Shown one piece after another: positions 1-11,064 of a DNA stretch of 64,000 nucleotides (its first letter is position 1; every line of letters starts with the position of its first letter). The notes below the pieces were generated by a model, which saw nothing but the letters and a program-made list of their open reading frames with translations, was not told where the DNA came from and did no database searches. The translations under genes were made by a program, and so were the position numbers. Source of the stretch: Aphidius gifuensis (lineage: Eukaryota > Arthropoda > Insecta > Hymenoptera > Braconidae); contig NC_057789.1 in the NCBI RefSeq assembly GCF_014905175.1, forward strand, positions 23,556,555 through 23,620,554. The letters run 5' to 3'.

Positions 1-1466
1 GAAATATTGTGTTTCCAAAGGTCATCCGCAAGAGGTCTCTAGTGACTTTTTAATAATTCCTTATATAAATCAATTTTTTCATACCTCAACTATAAATTGT
101 AAAAAAACTAAGCTTCAAACTTCTTTCATTTTTTTTTGATACTATTACGTCTTGGTATAATTTAGAATTAAAAATCAATAATAAATAATAATTTAATAAA
201 TTCAACCGATACAATGATGCCGAACAAGCAATAAAAATTTTCTTTTTTTGTAATAAATTATTTTTTTTAATTCACACGGAATAAAAATTTATATTTTGCA
301 TTTTTATAAAATAATTTATTTTTATATTTTTTTTATATAAATTTTTGTAAGCAGTTTTCAAAGTCACCTCTGCAACGCGAGATGCCACATCCGTTGAAGT
401 TACTTAATTATTATTTTTTAAATGTTTAAACAATTAGAATAATGCTGACTACTATGGGAACCATTTAATTTGATTGGCTCAAGAAATGGCACCACTTTTC
501 ATCCCTACTTTACAATTAATTTTTTATGGGAATAATTTTATTTTTAATTTTAAGGAGCGTCACTCTCGTGATAACTTTTATTCGGCCAACATCTAATAAA
601 TTTAAAATCATTCTAATTGAATTAAATACTTAATAAAATTTCATAAATTTATAATAAAAATTATTGATCATTTTAATTGATAAAAAAATATATAACTAAA
701 ATAAATTAAATTCTTTTTAATCAAATTTATAACAAATAAATAATATTATTAGTGTATCGGAACTTAAATAATTACTGTGACAATTTATTATTCCTACAAA
801 TTTTACCCTTCCTAAATCCTAACATTGACTGTGAATTTCTCCGGGGTGTTGTTTTTCTGTGCTGCAAGTTTTGTGTTACCAATTGGATTATCTTTAATCA
901 TCAACATCATCAGGCGACCATCCGGATTGACACGCTCTCTTCAATAAAATTTTGGATAAACCACAACATCAAGGTAGAATCTACATAATCACACATTCCC
1001 TCCTAACCCGTTACCCAGTAGGGAATAACAAAACAAGAGGATTATAAAAATTACGTTAAATATCAGGCTCATTAATTTGTATTATTGCTAAATTATTATT
1101 CTATTATTTTTGTTGTTTAACATTCTTTCTTTTTTTTTGTTATTTCATAAATAATACAAATTAATTAGCCTGGTACGTAACAATACGTTTTGTTTTGTTT
1201 CATTTTGTAACCTGATAGTTTTTTTATTCACGATATCATATTGTCGATTAGAGAGATTGGTATTTTAATGGACTTTTTATTGACAAAAATCGCATTCTCT
1301 ATAAGAGCCCATGCTAAAAGTTGTCAACTTTGAAAATTAAAAAAAAAATAACGAGCTTCCAAACAATTACCAAAAAATTACATAAAATGTATTAGTATTT
1401 CAAGAATCTACTGTATAAATTTCAAAGCATTCTCATATTCGAAAAAAAATCGTCGAAATCCCTTAA
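1..1466 (-). repeat. TTAA-flanked MITE, copy 1, interrupted by a ~1 kb insertion
   Basis: Bases 1-~130 and ~1185-1466 together match, in reverse orientation, the element at 43,279-43,775. The copy runs off the left window edge, so about 75 bases of its end are missing. Its right end reads CGTCGAAATCCCTTAA and matches the terminal repeat of the other copy. The other copy joins the two matching parts directly, so roughly 1,050 bases (about 140-1,185) are extra here. That inserted stretch is AT-rich, has no convincing gene, and shows no terminal repeats I could define. The 78-codon open frame at 752-988 resembles nothing I know and is probably chance. Confidence 0.75.
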
Positions 1467-2699
1467 CTGAATTTCTTAAAAAAAACAGTAAACTTTTCTA
1501 TTTTTTATTACTGTAATCAAATTTACAGAAATGAAAATTTATTTTATAAATTATTCCTCGGTTTATTTTTCTCCGTGGGCCCTCAAAAAACTCATGTGAA
1601 AAATAATAATTTTATTCTGTTATAATAATGAAAAATGAAACATATTCACCACTAGCTTCGGCTCTAAGATTTTTGAAGACCCTTTTTTGATTTTCATGGA
1701 CATAATCTTTACATCATTTTACTCGCTCAAGGATTTTTTTTTATTCTTCCGATGCATGCAAACAACCTATAAATAGATTATAAACGGAAACCAAACGGAC
1801 GATAAACTATAATTCTCTGCTGTGATCATGCTGCTGATTGAATTGATTCTTTGAATAAATTATAACTTAGGACTCATGTCAATAAATGACTAGCTTTCTG
1901 TTGCATGCACACTGTTAATTATAAACTATAAAATAGAGAGCAGTTTCCATTCTAAGAATCAGTACAGATAATCTATAAGATAATGACAAAAATGATGAGC
2001 TCCTCAGCTGGCATATATTTTTTTTTTAGTCTTGTTTAATGACAATAAAACTGAATAATATATATTTTTTTTCAAATATTTGTACTTCAATACGAAGTTT
2101 TTTTTAGTATCGAACGACATTCAGTCACGGAATAGAGCCCGAAGACAAAGTTTGTCACCTGCAAAGAGTGTGAAAGTTATTTTAAATTAATGTTCATATA
2201 TTCTTATGATAAATATGGATTATTTACGGAATAATAAAATTCAGCCATCGATTGAGCAGGGATCTCGACCATTTCGTTCATTCTTTTTGGACAATGCGGA
2301 TATTGAGCGACAGAGCAAAATGCAAAAAGTACACTAAGAAAAAAATCTCCAACAAACATTGTTAAAGAACTCGAAAAAATTCATCACACTAATTGATCAA
2401 CAAGAGGCAAATTTTTTCTATTCCTGACTATAATTGACTATATATTCCACTGACCCTATCATAACTGCGAGTCTATGCAACGTAGATTTATTTTTTCCGA
2501 CTTTTTGCAAAAACGTTGAAGTGCGATTAGAAATCTTAGGAAGTTGATATTTCAATCGACAGAGAATATTTCAGAGTTTTCATAGAATCGAAAAATTAAT
2601 GAGTGCAGATTTTTCTTTTATTTACTCGATTGAGTTCGATACTGAGTTTTTTTCTTTAATAACCGGATGGTGAACTTTCAATGAAATATTTTCGGGGTA
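1467..2699. other. AT-rich intergenic DNA
   Basis: No open frame with coding character, no RNA gene and no clear repeat structure was seen. Homopolymer A and T runs are frequent. A slightly less AT-rich patch lies near 2,100-2,330 but matches nothing I recognise. Confidence 0.5.
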
Positions 2700-2717
2700 A
2701 TGAATTAAGGGTCCGGA

Positions 2718-3045
2718 TGCAATAACCGGCCGCACGCTCGAAGCCCAAGAAAACACGACGTTGCTCTGGGTGAAAAATCAAACATGAAAAATTTGAAAAA
2801 AAAAAAATACCATCATTTGAGTGTCTGGGTGCAAGAAAGGCACGAGCGCTCGAAGATCCATGAAACGCGACGTTGTTCGCGTTAAATTTATGAAAATTTC
2901 AAAATGATTTAAAAAAAAAAAAAAAAATATCTTTATGTGAAGAATTTATTCAATGATTGTAATTGAATATAATTTATTTGAAAGAAAATATGTCATTTTT
3001 GATTCTTCACATAAAGATATTTTTAAACACGAAATTTTTCATAAG
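2718..3045. repeat. imperfect direct repeat plus hairpin, MITE-like
   Basis: Two related G+C-richer segments, about 2,718-2,766 and 2,830-2,878, share a pattern of TGCAA, GCTCGAAG and CGACGTTG. They are followed by a perfect 21-base inverted pair, AAATATCTTTATGTGAAGAA(T) at 2,925-2,945 and its complement at 3,002-3,022, about 56 bases apart. This could be a small nonautonomous element. No coding sequence is present. Confidence 0.5.
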
Positions 3046-3094
3046 CTAACTTTGCAATTTGCATCGCATTCTCAGATCTTCGAGCACTGAAAAA

Positions 3095-3545
3095 TCGTTG
3101 AATAAAAAAAAAAATAAACGACCGAAAAATTTGAAAAAAATATCGTAGAGTCTACAGATGAAGCGTCGTCGATTAAAACATTGCCGGAGTTGATCGGTCA
3201 ATATTTGAAATTGGGCCATGTCCAAAAATGGGCATATTAAATTTAATAAGGCCCAATAAGTAAAAAAAAATATCATGTCTGTTTTTGGAAAAAAAAAAAA
3301 CCTAAATTTGTTTTAACATCGACTAAACCGGTTCAGCGGTTCAAACAATATTGTAAAAAAACAGTTTGTGACACTACATATCGTTGAATAAAAAAAAATA
3401 AATAAACGACCGAAAAATTTGAAAAAAATATCGTAGAGTCTACAGATGAAGCGTCGTCGATTAAAACATTGCCGGAATTGATCGGTCAATATTTGGAATT
3501 GGACCATGTCCAAAAATAGGCATATTAAATCTAATAAGGCCCCAA
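3095..3545. repeat. direct duplication, two ~163 bp copies
   Basis: Copy 1 is about 3,095-3,256 and copy 2 about 3,381-3,545. They are nearly identical and offset by about 286 bases. Both run from TCGTTGAATAAAAAA to ATAAGGCCC and share GATGAAGCGTCGTCGATTAA in the middle. The two similar open frames on the minus strand here (ending near 3,046 and 3,313) come from this duplication and do not look like a real gene. From 3,560 to 4,330 I see only AT-rich sequence and a run of GATTAC-type words near 3,760-3,890. Confidence 0.7.
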
Positions 3546-4337
3546 AATTGGAAATGAATATGACCATTGCTTTTGGCCAAAAAAAATAAAGAAAATAAAC
3601 ATCTCACAAGCCAATTCGATTTAGGACTTCACGTTTTATCTCGAAGAAACAAAAAGTCACAGAAAAGCGAAAACATAAGTGTCCTACGGAACACTAAAAA
3701 TTAGTATACTATACATGTGCATGTATACACGCGCATGCGCGATCTGAAATCAGAGAAGAGAAGATTACTGAGATTTTCTGTAATCATATTAAGATTACAA
3801 GAAAATTTTCGCAGTTTACAAATATACGACGTAAGATTACTGATGATTACATAAAATTTTTTAAAGATTATTGATGATTATAAAAGATTACAAGAGTACT
3901 TTAGATTCGAATTCCATGGAACCGTGGCTAATTAAACTCACAAGTTAATTTGATAAAATTATATAGATCAATTAATTAAAGTTCATTAGAATTTCGTCAT
4001 TCAAAAGAAGGGATTTCGTTTCCTTTCAGGTCTAAAAGCCGCATTTACTGTCCCATCATTTTGCTATAGTCGTAATTGTAAGAACAGTCGAATTCATACA
4101 AACACTAATACAATTTCAACATTATAAGAATTATAGTCATGCAGGGTCATGCACTTTGTTAGATTTTTTCATCTTTGTGCCCGGGATAAAATTTTTCAGT
4201 TATTTTCAGCATCGAAAATAACGCTTTACTAATACTGCCACTATTAAAACGAGTCATTCTCCACGCCAAATTTATGACTACTTATATGACTCTGAAAAAA
4301 TCGGCCAGCATTGAAAAAAACGCTTTAGTTATTATTC

Positions 4338-4418
4338 AATACTCAGTCATTTCTTTCAAGCCTCAAAATGACTATATCTATCAGTCATTTTGAGGCTTGA
4401 AAAAAATGACTGAGTATT
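4338..4418. repeat. near-perfect 36 bp palindrome
   Basis: Arms at 4,338-4,373 and 4,383-4,418 match at 35 of 36 positions, with a 9-base spacer. The arms contain CCTCAAAATGACT. The same word recurs as short direct copies at about 4,468-4,515, running into the 5' end of the receptor gene model below. It probably belongs to a short repetitive element. Confidence 0.75.
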
Positions 4419-4592
4419 AAGTTTCAATGCTCAAGAATGCTCGATAGATTATTTTATGATTAAAAGTGCCTCATAATGACTGAGACCGCCTTAGAATGCC
4501 TCAAAATGACTGAAAATTATATCCCGGGTGCATATTCGCTTTTCGAGTCAAATCAATTCGTACAAAGTTACTATTGTCATTATCTATTTCAG

Positions 4593-6863
4593 GAAAAAGA
4601 GAGTTTCTGGAATATAATAAAACCAATCATTGCTGTGTCACAATTTTTTGGAAATTTTCCAATAAGTGGTATTTACAATTCAAAACCAAATGAATATTTT
4701 TTTAAATTTCCATCGTTTGTTGCGGGCTATTCAGTGATAATCATTTCACTTATCGGTATTGGTATAGCTGCAACTTTTAATGAAGCGATTCATTCTACAA
4801 AAGGTGAAACTTTCACGTTCAGTTCAAATTCTGGATATTTTTGATTGTGAATACGGTCATGGCGTTATTTTTGTTTTTAATTTTTCAGGCGAATTATTTT
4901 TGGAGTTTTCATATACTGCTTTTTATGGATACAGTTTTTCAGTGCTGCTTATAATATTTTCCAAAACACGCAGCTGGATTAAATTGCTAATTAATTGGCA
5001 ACGTGTTGAAGAAAAATTAAACAAGTAAATATTTTTCAAAATGATTTCTATTCGAATAGATCGTTTTTCAAGTTTTTTTTTCATAATAAAAGTGAACATA
5101 CAACTACAAAGAACAAAAGTTGTGATAATAACTACTTTTTTACATTTTATCAACTAATTTCTAGGGAAAAATTACTGTTAATGTTGATTATAATGTTTCT
5201 ATATATTCAGCTTTCATCAGACGAAATTTCGTCTACGGTTTAAACTACAGACAATTTCACTAACTTTGTTCTTCTTGGCCTTAATCGAGCATGTATATGT
5301 ACATATAAAGTCAATATCTCAATCATCAGTTAAAAAATTTATCATTTTTATGGGTGAAAGATATTTATCACTTTTTGCATCCGTGGATGGCTTATCAAAC
5401 AGTTGAGTGTATTTATGAGAGACGCGCCTTCAACGCATTATTAATTTATTTTCTTTCTAACAATAGATTATAAGCTTTTTGTGGGAACAATTGGTTGCAT
5501 TATACGAACCATGGGGACATTCACTTGGAACTTCTGTGATCTTTTTATTATTTTGGTACAAAAAAGCCACGAGTCAATCATTTTATAATTTTTAGCATTT
5601 AGCATAAAATATTCTTGTCGATCATTGATACTTTTATTTTTCTTTTCCCAGGTATCAATCGGTCTTGCAGAAAGATACAAGAATCTAAACGAAGTTGTAC
5701 GTTTCAAAGTTTCGAACAATTCAACAGAAAGAATAAATTGGCGCAAAATAAAAAATAAATATGTTATAATGAATGAACTCGTCAAAGAAGCAGACAATAT
5801 TGTTTCGCCACTGATATTAATATCATGTTGCATGAATGTCTATCAAATTTGCGTATATTCATCAGAAGGAATAAGGTATTAGTGAATCAGCAATACCCTT
5901 CCCCCACGAAAAAATATATATCCGGGATATAACCTAAAAATTTCTGGAGAAAATAACGTGCTCTTGTAGCAACACCTGTAACTATTGTGTGCACAAAATC
6001 ACACAAAATTTAGAGACAGACCATATTAAGGTTTCAGTAAATTATACACCAAGCAAACTGTCACAGATATAGGTTAATCATAAATTATAAATTTACGTTT
6101 TATAATGTAACATTGAATAAAAAAAAAATTAATAAATAAATAGAAATATATAATAATAAAGTATTACGTTACAATATTTGAGTTCTCGATATTATTACTA
6201 CTGTAGACATTTCTTGGTGTGAAAAAGCATTAATGTTGTCGTCCATTTAATATTTAAGATATAATATTTAGAAAAACTGCTACAAGAGCGCGTTACACTT
6301 TTATTCTTTTCGGCATTTTTAGAATATATCCAGGATATATATTTTTTCGTGGGGGTTTATATATACCTCTTTATATATTATAGTTGATTATTTCAGATCA
6401 GTTACGACTGGAACGAAAATCACAATGTATTATTTTTATACATTTTTTTTTCTAATTGTTCGAACAACGGCAGTTGTGTTATCAGCAGCAAAAATTGATG
6501 ATGAAAGTAGTTATGCTCTGTCAATATTAACTCGTTGTCATCCATCAGTTTTCATAATTGAGGTTTGTTGTTATTCTTCACATCATATCGCATTCAAGAT
6601 ATAAATACGTCTTTTATATAATCGATCATTATTATTATTGTTTTTATTCAAGGTTTTTTGGATTCAACAACAATTGTCGATCGACAAAGTTTCATTTACA
6701 GCATTAAAATTTTTTTCAATTACTCGTAAATTTATATTGACTGTAAGTATGATTTTATATTTCAATAACTATTCATCCTACATTTTTATGACATTAATTT
6801 TAGATCGCTGGGACAGTTATTACATATGGAATCGTTTACATGCAGTTTCGAGCGCATTATTAG
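4593..6863 (+). CDS. Sugar-type gustatory receptor (Gr64/Gr5a-like), 5' end unresolved
   Basis: A seven-pass insect gustatory receptor, in the family that makes ligand-gated cation channels for sugars in taste neurons. Exons by splice site and phase: 4593-4803, 4889-5024, 5211-5401, 5467-5555, 5652-5875, 6397-6562, 6653-6742, 6804-6863. Family signatures, in order: SFWNIIKPIIAVSQFFGNFP, LTLFFLALIEHVY, TFTWNFCDLFIIL, GLAERYKNLNE, RINWRKIKNKY, LSPLIL-like (VSPLILISCC), AKIDDES, and the C-terminal AGTVITYGIVYMQF, the hallmark of the sugar clade. The reading frame stays open through all eight exons. Exon 1 begins at a good acceptor (tatttcag). The upstream ATGs at 4,476 and 4,509 lie in repeat sequence in the same open frame, so they may be false starts. 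A start at 4,476 would give about 427 residues, near the family's usual size. The donor of exon 3 (GTTGAG) is weak. Function is confident; the start is not. Confidence 0.8.
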
Positions 6864-8017
6864 GATTTTAAACAATCTTTCATGAATAATTATAATATTT
6901 ATTCGTTTCTGTATTCATTATTGGAACAACAGAAAAGTCGACCATAAAACGAATACATAATAATTGAGTATATTGGAAGTGTTTTATTTAAGAAATTTAC
7001 GAGTATTTTTCTTATTTTTCGTCAGTGATTTTAACACAGAAGGCAGATCGATCTAATCATTTCCTTCCGCGGAGTATTTCTAAAACGAGGAGCCAAACTT
7101 AGGGCATACGGAGACCCATAAACCTGCTCCAGCTGTTACCGTATCAAAATATACAAAAAAATGGTTGTATAGACACTGAGAGAACTTTTAACTAAAAATT
7201 AAAATCATGTTTGAATAGAAATTACAATAGTGCTTTGTAATTTTAATTTTATTTCTGTGACTGGCCGCGAGAGATGATATTCTATAATAAAATTATGTAA
7301 AATGTCACACAATGTCAAAAAATTGTTATGTTACTTCAAGCCTCTCTACATCGTTATCTATTGCAGATAGACATGGGGTTGAGCTAAGTTTGTGACATGA
7401 CATTTTTACCCAAGTAAAAACGCACGTACCTGCTCGGACTAAAACCGGATGTCGTCCTTTGACCATAGGACATAATAAAATATTATTTATTGGGGGTTGA
7501 TTTTCTCCGCTAAAATCAACAAAAGGCCCAATTAAAAGTTCGATCACGACTAGGATTTCTTACTTTACAAAATCAAGAAAAACAATTAAAATACAAGTAA
7601 CTCCGATGAAATAAATAATTAAAAAGCCCACGAGGACACCTAAGAATCGCTCAGTGTGCTGCAGGTTATGGTATATAGGGCTGGCTAAAGACTCAGAATC
7701 CACCGTGAAATTATTACTACTAACTAACCTGAAATTGACCAAATAATACTAAATAATTGACGAAACTGAGAGTATTTTATGCGAAATAAAATATTAAATG
7801 TGCTATTTATTTAATTATGAATGTAGTTGCGTGAACTTCATCAGAACTTAATCAAGATGAAATTATTCAAAAATTGAATAAATTTAATACTTTTATCTTG
7901 ATCAAGTCCTGATCCGGACTTGATTAGGCTATCCCTATTAACGAAAAGATATAGGTGCCTGATCCAGCCTTGATCAGGATGTGATAGAGTTACTTGAATA
8001 TAGGGATAGCCTTTACG
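6864..8017. other. intergenic, no supported gene
   Basis: Minus-strand open frames at 7,560-7,742 (with a hydrophobic stretch) and 7,326-7,547 are in the same frame, separated by one stop with a possible donor (AAAGTAAGA). They resemble no family I know. The segment 7,860-8,010 is rich in CTTGATCAGG-type words in both orientations, and similar words continue right of the transposon at 9,173-9,220. The transposon therefore seems to have landed inside an older repeat. Confidence 0.4.
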
Positions 8018-8269
8018 GGTTGCCGACCGTTTTCCCGAATTCCCACTTTCCCGGCGGACAATTTCCCGTATACCAAATTCCCGAATCCAATTTCCCGAAT
8101 TCTATTTTCCCGAAGGGTATACTTCCCGAAATAAACTTCATTTTTATATAATTTTTTATGTTTATTAAATATTAATTTTAAAGATTAACATTGTATGCAA
8201 TTGTTCGCAAAAAATCTACTAATTTACTTTCTTCTTTGTATGTTCCGTAATTTAAAGTCTCTTTTTTTT

Positions 8270-8836
8270 TTAATCATCATCTTCATGCTCGTCTTCAGCT
8301 TCGTCCTCGTCAATATCATAGTGGAGGGAATCAAAATTTAAAAAAGTCTCTCCAGAAAGTGTTTTCGGATATTTATCTGGAAGGTCTGTTAATTCAGCTA
8401 ACGTCGTGGGGTTAAGTGGTAAATACCGACGTCGAGCTCTTCGCATATATTTCTTTAAACTTTCTCTTTCCGGTAATTGACTCAAAACACCTTCAGATAA
8501 ACCTGCTAGTTCAGTACGCAAAATTTGTGCTGGTGGTTGCTCTGGGTGTTCTTCAGCTTTTTTTTTCAACTTATAAGTTTTTATTTCAGCATAGCATTCT
8601 TCATGATTTTCAGAGTGGTCATGCTCTGGCTCTTTTAAAAGAATCGTTTTCATTTGTACTGGATCAAAAATAGTTATAGCTCGTGCAGAACACTCTTTTC
8701 CACGTAATTTTCGACAATCCCAGTAAGTTTTTGCTGTTTTAGGTTTGCCAGATCGTAAATAAATTAAGCCATTGGAAATTAATTTAGTTTCACCTAAAAG
8801 AATTAACTCAGAATTTTCCAAGATTGAATTAACCAA
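8270..8836 (-). CDS. FLYWCH zinc-finger protein inside the transposon
   Basis: A 188-residue intact frame. Residues about 19-75 form a FLYWCH-type zinc finger: SNGLIYLRS, then KTYWDCR, then GKECSAR (second Cys), ending with HDHSENH as the His pair. FLYWCH domains bind DNA or protein and are common in Mutator-like transposases and genes derived from them. The remainder is charged, with a basic patch (KKYMRRARRRY) and a strongly acidic tail (DEDEAEDEHEDDD). There is no DDE transposase core in or next to it. Its position inside inverted ends says it moves with the element. It may be a captured or residual DNA-binding module that recognises the reiterated ends, which is inference. Confidence 0.7.
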   Translation of the reverse strand: MVNSILENSELILLGETKLISNGLIYLRSGKPKTAKTYWDCRKLRGKECSARAITIFDPVQMKTILLKEPEHDHSENHEECYAEIKTYKLKKKAEEHPEQPPAQILRTELAGLSEGVLSQLPERESLKKYMRRARRRYLPLNPTTLAELTDLPDKYPKTLSGETFLNFDSLHYDIDEDEAEDEHEDDD

Positions 8837-8860
8837 AATTTAAAATGTTTGTTTATTTAT

Positions 8861-9054
8861 AAAATTATTGATTTGTTTATAAAATAAAAAAAAAGAATGT
8901 TCAAAAAAGTTTATAATGAATGTAGGAATAAAATGTTTAGAAATATGAAAAATCAATAAAATTATTGATTTGTTTATGAAATAAAAAAAAAGAATGTTCA
9001 AAAAAGTTTATAATGAATATAGAAATAAAATGTTTAGAGATATAAAAAATCAAT
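8861..9054. repeat. 97 bp tandem duplication within the transposon
   Basis: Units 8,861-8,957 and 8,958-9,054 both begin AAAATTATTGATTTGTTTAT and share AAGAATGTTCAAAAAAGTTT, with only a few substitutions. They lie just upstream of the minus-strand FLYWCH frame, where a promoter would be. Confidence 0.8.
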
Positions 9055-9164
9055 AATTTTATTTTAATTCGGGAAAAAAGTCATTCGGGAAAAACGATCG
9101 GGAATATGGAATTCGGGAAAATGGGAATTCGGGTAAATGGATTCGGGAAAATGACCGTGAATCA

Positions 9165-11020
9165 GCCTTACGATATCCTGATCAGGCCTGGATCAGTGTT
9201 CAGGCTATCCTAAACAAGTTTCTACTCGGGAGCTCAAAAAATTTGATATTAAATTTCTGATAGCCACCCGGCCTTGATAAAAATCGCTAAAATTGCTCCT
9301 TTGTAACTATTTTCGGACTGTAACATAAAGAATGATAGTGATTATTATAAACGATTGCTGATATCTATATAATTAACAAGTGATCAGAGCAAGTTTTATC
9401 AAGAAAAGGTGGCTCTCGGTATCAAATAGACAATCAATTTGAGACTTAAATGAAGCTTGTAGGTTAAAATTTTAAAGAGTTATGCAAAATATAAAAAAAT
9501 AGCAATTTTGTTTTTTTGTTTATTAACAATCTTCTAACGACATTCAAGACGATTGTCGACTTTATTATTATAAATTCTGTCATTTCTAATATCGTGGCAA
9601 AAAATCGCATTCATGATTTGTTCTTAGTTTTCTTATTATTTGACTTTGAAAATTATACGGGGATCATTTTTTGTTAATAATAAATTAACTAACAATTGAA
9701 ATTACTTTTAGTAAGTTTTCGGTTTTAGTATTTTCATAGACGAATGATTTTTGTTTTAATACGATCCTTCTAACTTTATTACTTTGCAAGATATGATCAT
9801 TTTTTAACAAAAAGTCTATAAATTCAATACTATAGGCTTCGCCTACGTAAAAAGCTATATTATTGCATTAATCTAAATAATGTTCAAGTGTACATTTAAT
9901 GCAATTGTCTCTCTTTGCACAAATACATTCTATTTCTCAATTAAATATGATATTTATTTTTTTTCAAATCCAGTTTATATGTTATCGGTCATCTAAGACA
10001 CCTAATTATACGTCTGCAGACTGACAAATAATTAAATCACACGTACACGACAATCACCGCTAAATATCAAATAAAATTTATTATTATTAAAACAGTGTAC
10101 AAAAATTAATCATGCATAAATAGAAACGAAATAGAAAAAAAAAAAAAACAAACCAATTTATCATTTATTTGTTAAACCTTAATTATATATCCTCAATTTA
10201 TAAAAAAATATTTTTCAAAAACATAAATATCACATTAATTCGTTTAATTTCAAAATTATAAAAAAATAAAAAAATCATTTCTAAGTCTATTGACTAATGG
10301 TAAGGTTGATTTCTAACACAGCAACAATCGGCAACGTCACAACTCTTTTTTTCTACAAAAATGGCCGCTGTTTCTTGAACAGCCAATAGGCGTCAGTTCG
10401 TCACCGCAATTTTTTTTTTCTTCACATAAATTATTTATAAAAAAATAATACACACATACACTCAAATAATAAATATACTAAAAAGAAGAAGACGAAGGAG
10501 AAGAGAGGTGAAATCGTGGAAGTGTACGATCGTTCGAATTGAAAATTCTCCCGTGAGTGGCAAATGGCCGCCGTGTTTGTGCTGATTTGTACTATAACAA
10601 CTCGTGTTGACTTTAATTTTCTGACATTGTATTAAACAGTGCAATTATAAGCATTAACAATAAACAAAAAATTTACAAATAACAATAAAAATGTAGTGTG
10701 TATAAAAATAATTTCGTTTAAAAAAAAAAAAAACATTAAAAAGTGACAAATATATACAAAAATTCCTGGAATGATAAATAAATAAAAATAAATAAATATA
10801 AAAATAATTTTGAGAGTATACCTGTGAATTCAGTGTCTCGTTTTTTTTTTATAGAAAAAAAAAAAAACACAAAAAATATAATTGTTGTATGTAATCGAAA
10901 CACTTGAAATATTAACAACAAATAAGTGTTGAGTGTGATTTTATAAACAAGTGTTTAATTGTTAATAAACAACAGCTAAAAAATTGATAAAATTAATAAT
11001 AATTTGTTTGTTTTTTTTCA
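9165..11020. other. intergenic and USP 5' leader/promoter region
   Basis: 9,165-10,290 is AT-rich with no supported gene. 10,290-10,660 is richer in G+C for this window (GGCAACGTCACAACTC, GGCCGCTGTTTCTTGAAC) and is a plausible promoter for the downstream deubiquitinase. A T-rich tract ending in cag at about 11,009-11,021 looks like a splice acceptor, so the coding exon may follow a 5' UTR intron. Confidence 0.4.
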
Positions 11021-11064
11021 GTATTTTATTATTTATGAATAAATGTTTATCTAAATGACCGGCA

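Larger units (their letters stand above)
8018..9164 (-). mobile_element. DNA transposon (Mutator-like?) with TTCCCGAAT-rich inverted ends
   Basis: The left end (8,018-8,130) carries many copies of TTCCCGAAT and the right end (about 9,062-9,164) carries the complement ATTCGGGAA. The ends are thus long inverted repeats made of a short reiterated word. The flanks read GCCTTTACG (8,009-8,017) and GCCTTACG (9,165-9,172), a plausible 8-9 bp target duplication with one indel, as Mutator-like elements make. The only ORF is a FLYWCH protein; no transposase is visible, so the element is probably nonautonomous. A 97 bp direct duplication (8,861-8,957 and 8,958-9,054) lies upstream of the ORF. Confidence 0.65.

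Noticed and set aside
3046..3567. Two similar minus-strand frames (76 and 84 codons) that look like a repeated protein
   Set aside because: They arise from the direct DNA duplication at 3.1-3.5 kb, span homopolymer runs and have no recognisable domain.
7326..7742. Two minus-strand frames, one with a membrane-like segment, possibly joined by a splice
   Set aside because: No family resemblance, no good acceptor for the second part, and repeat-like surroundings; kept only as a note.
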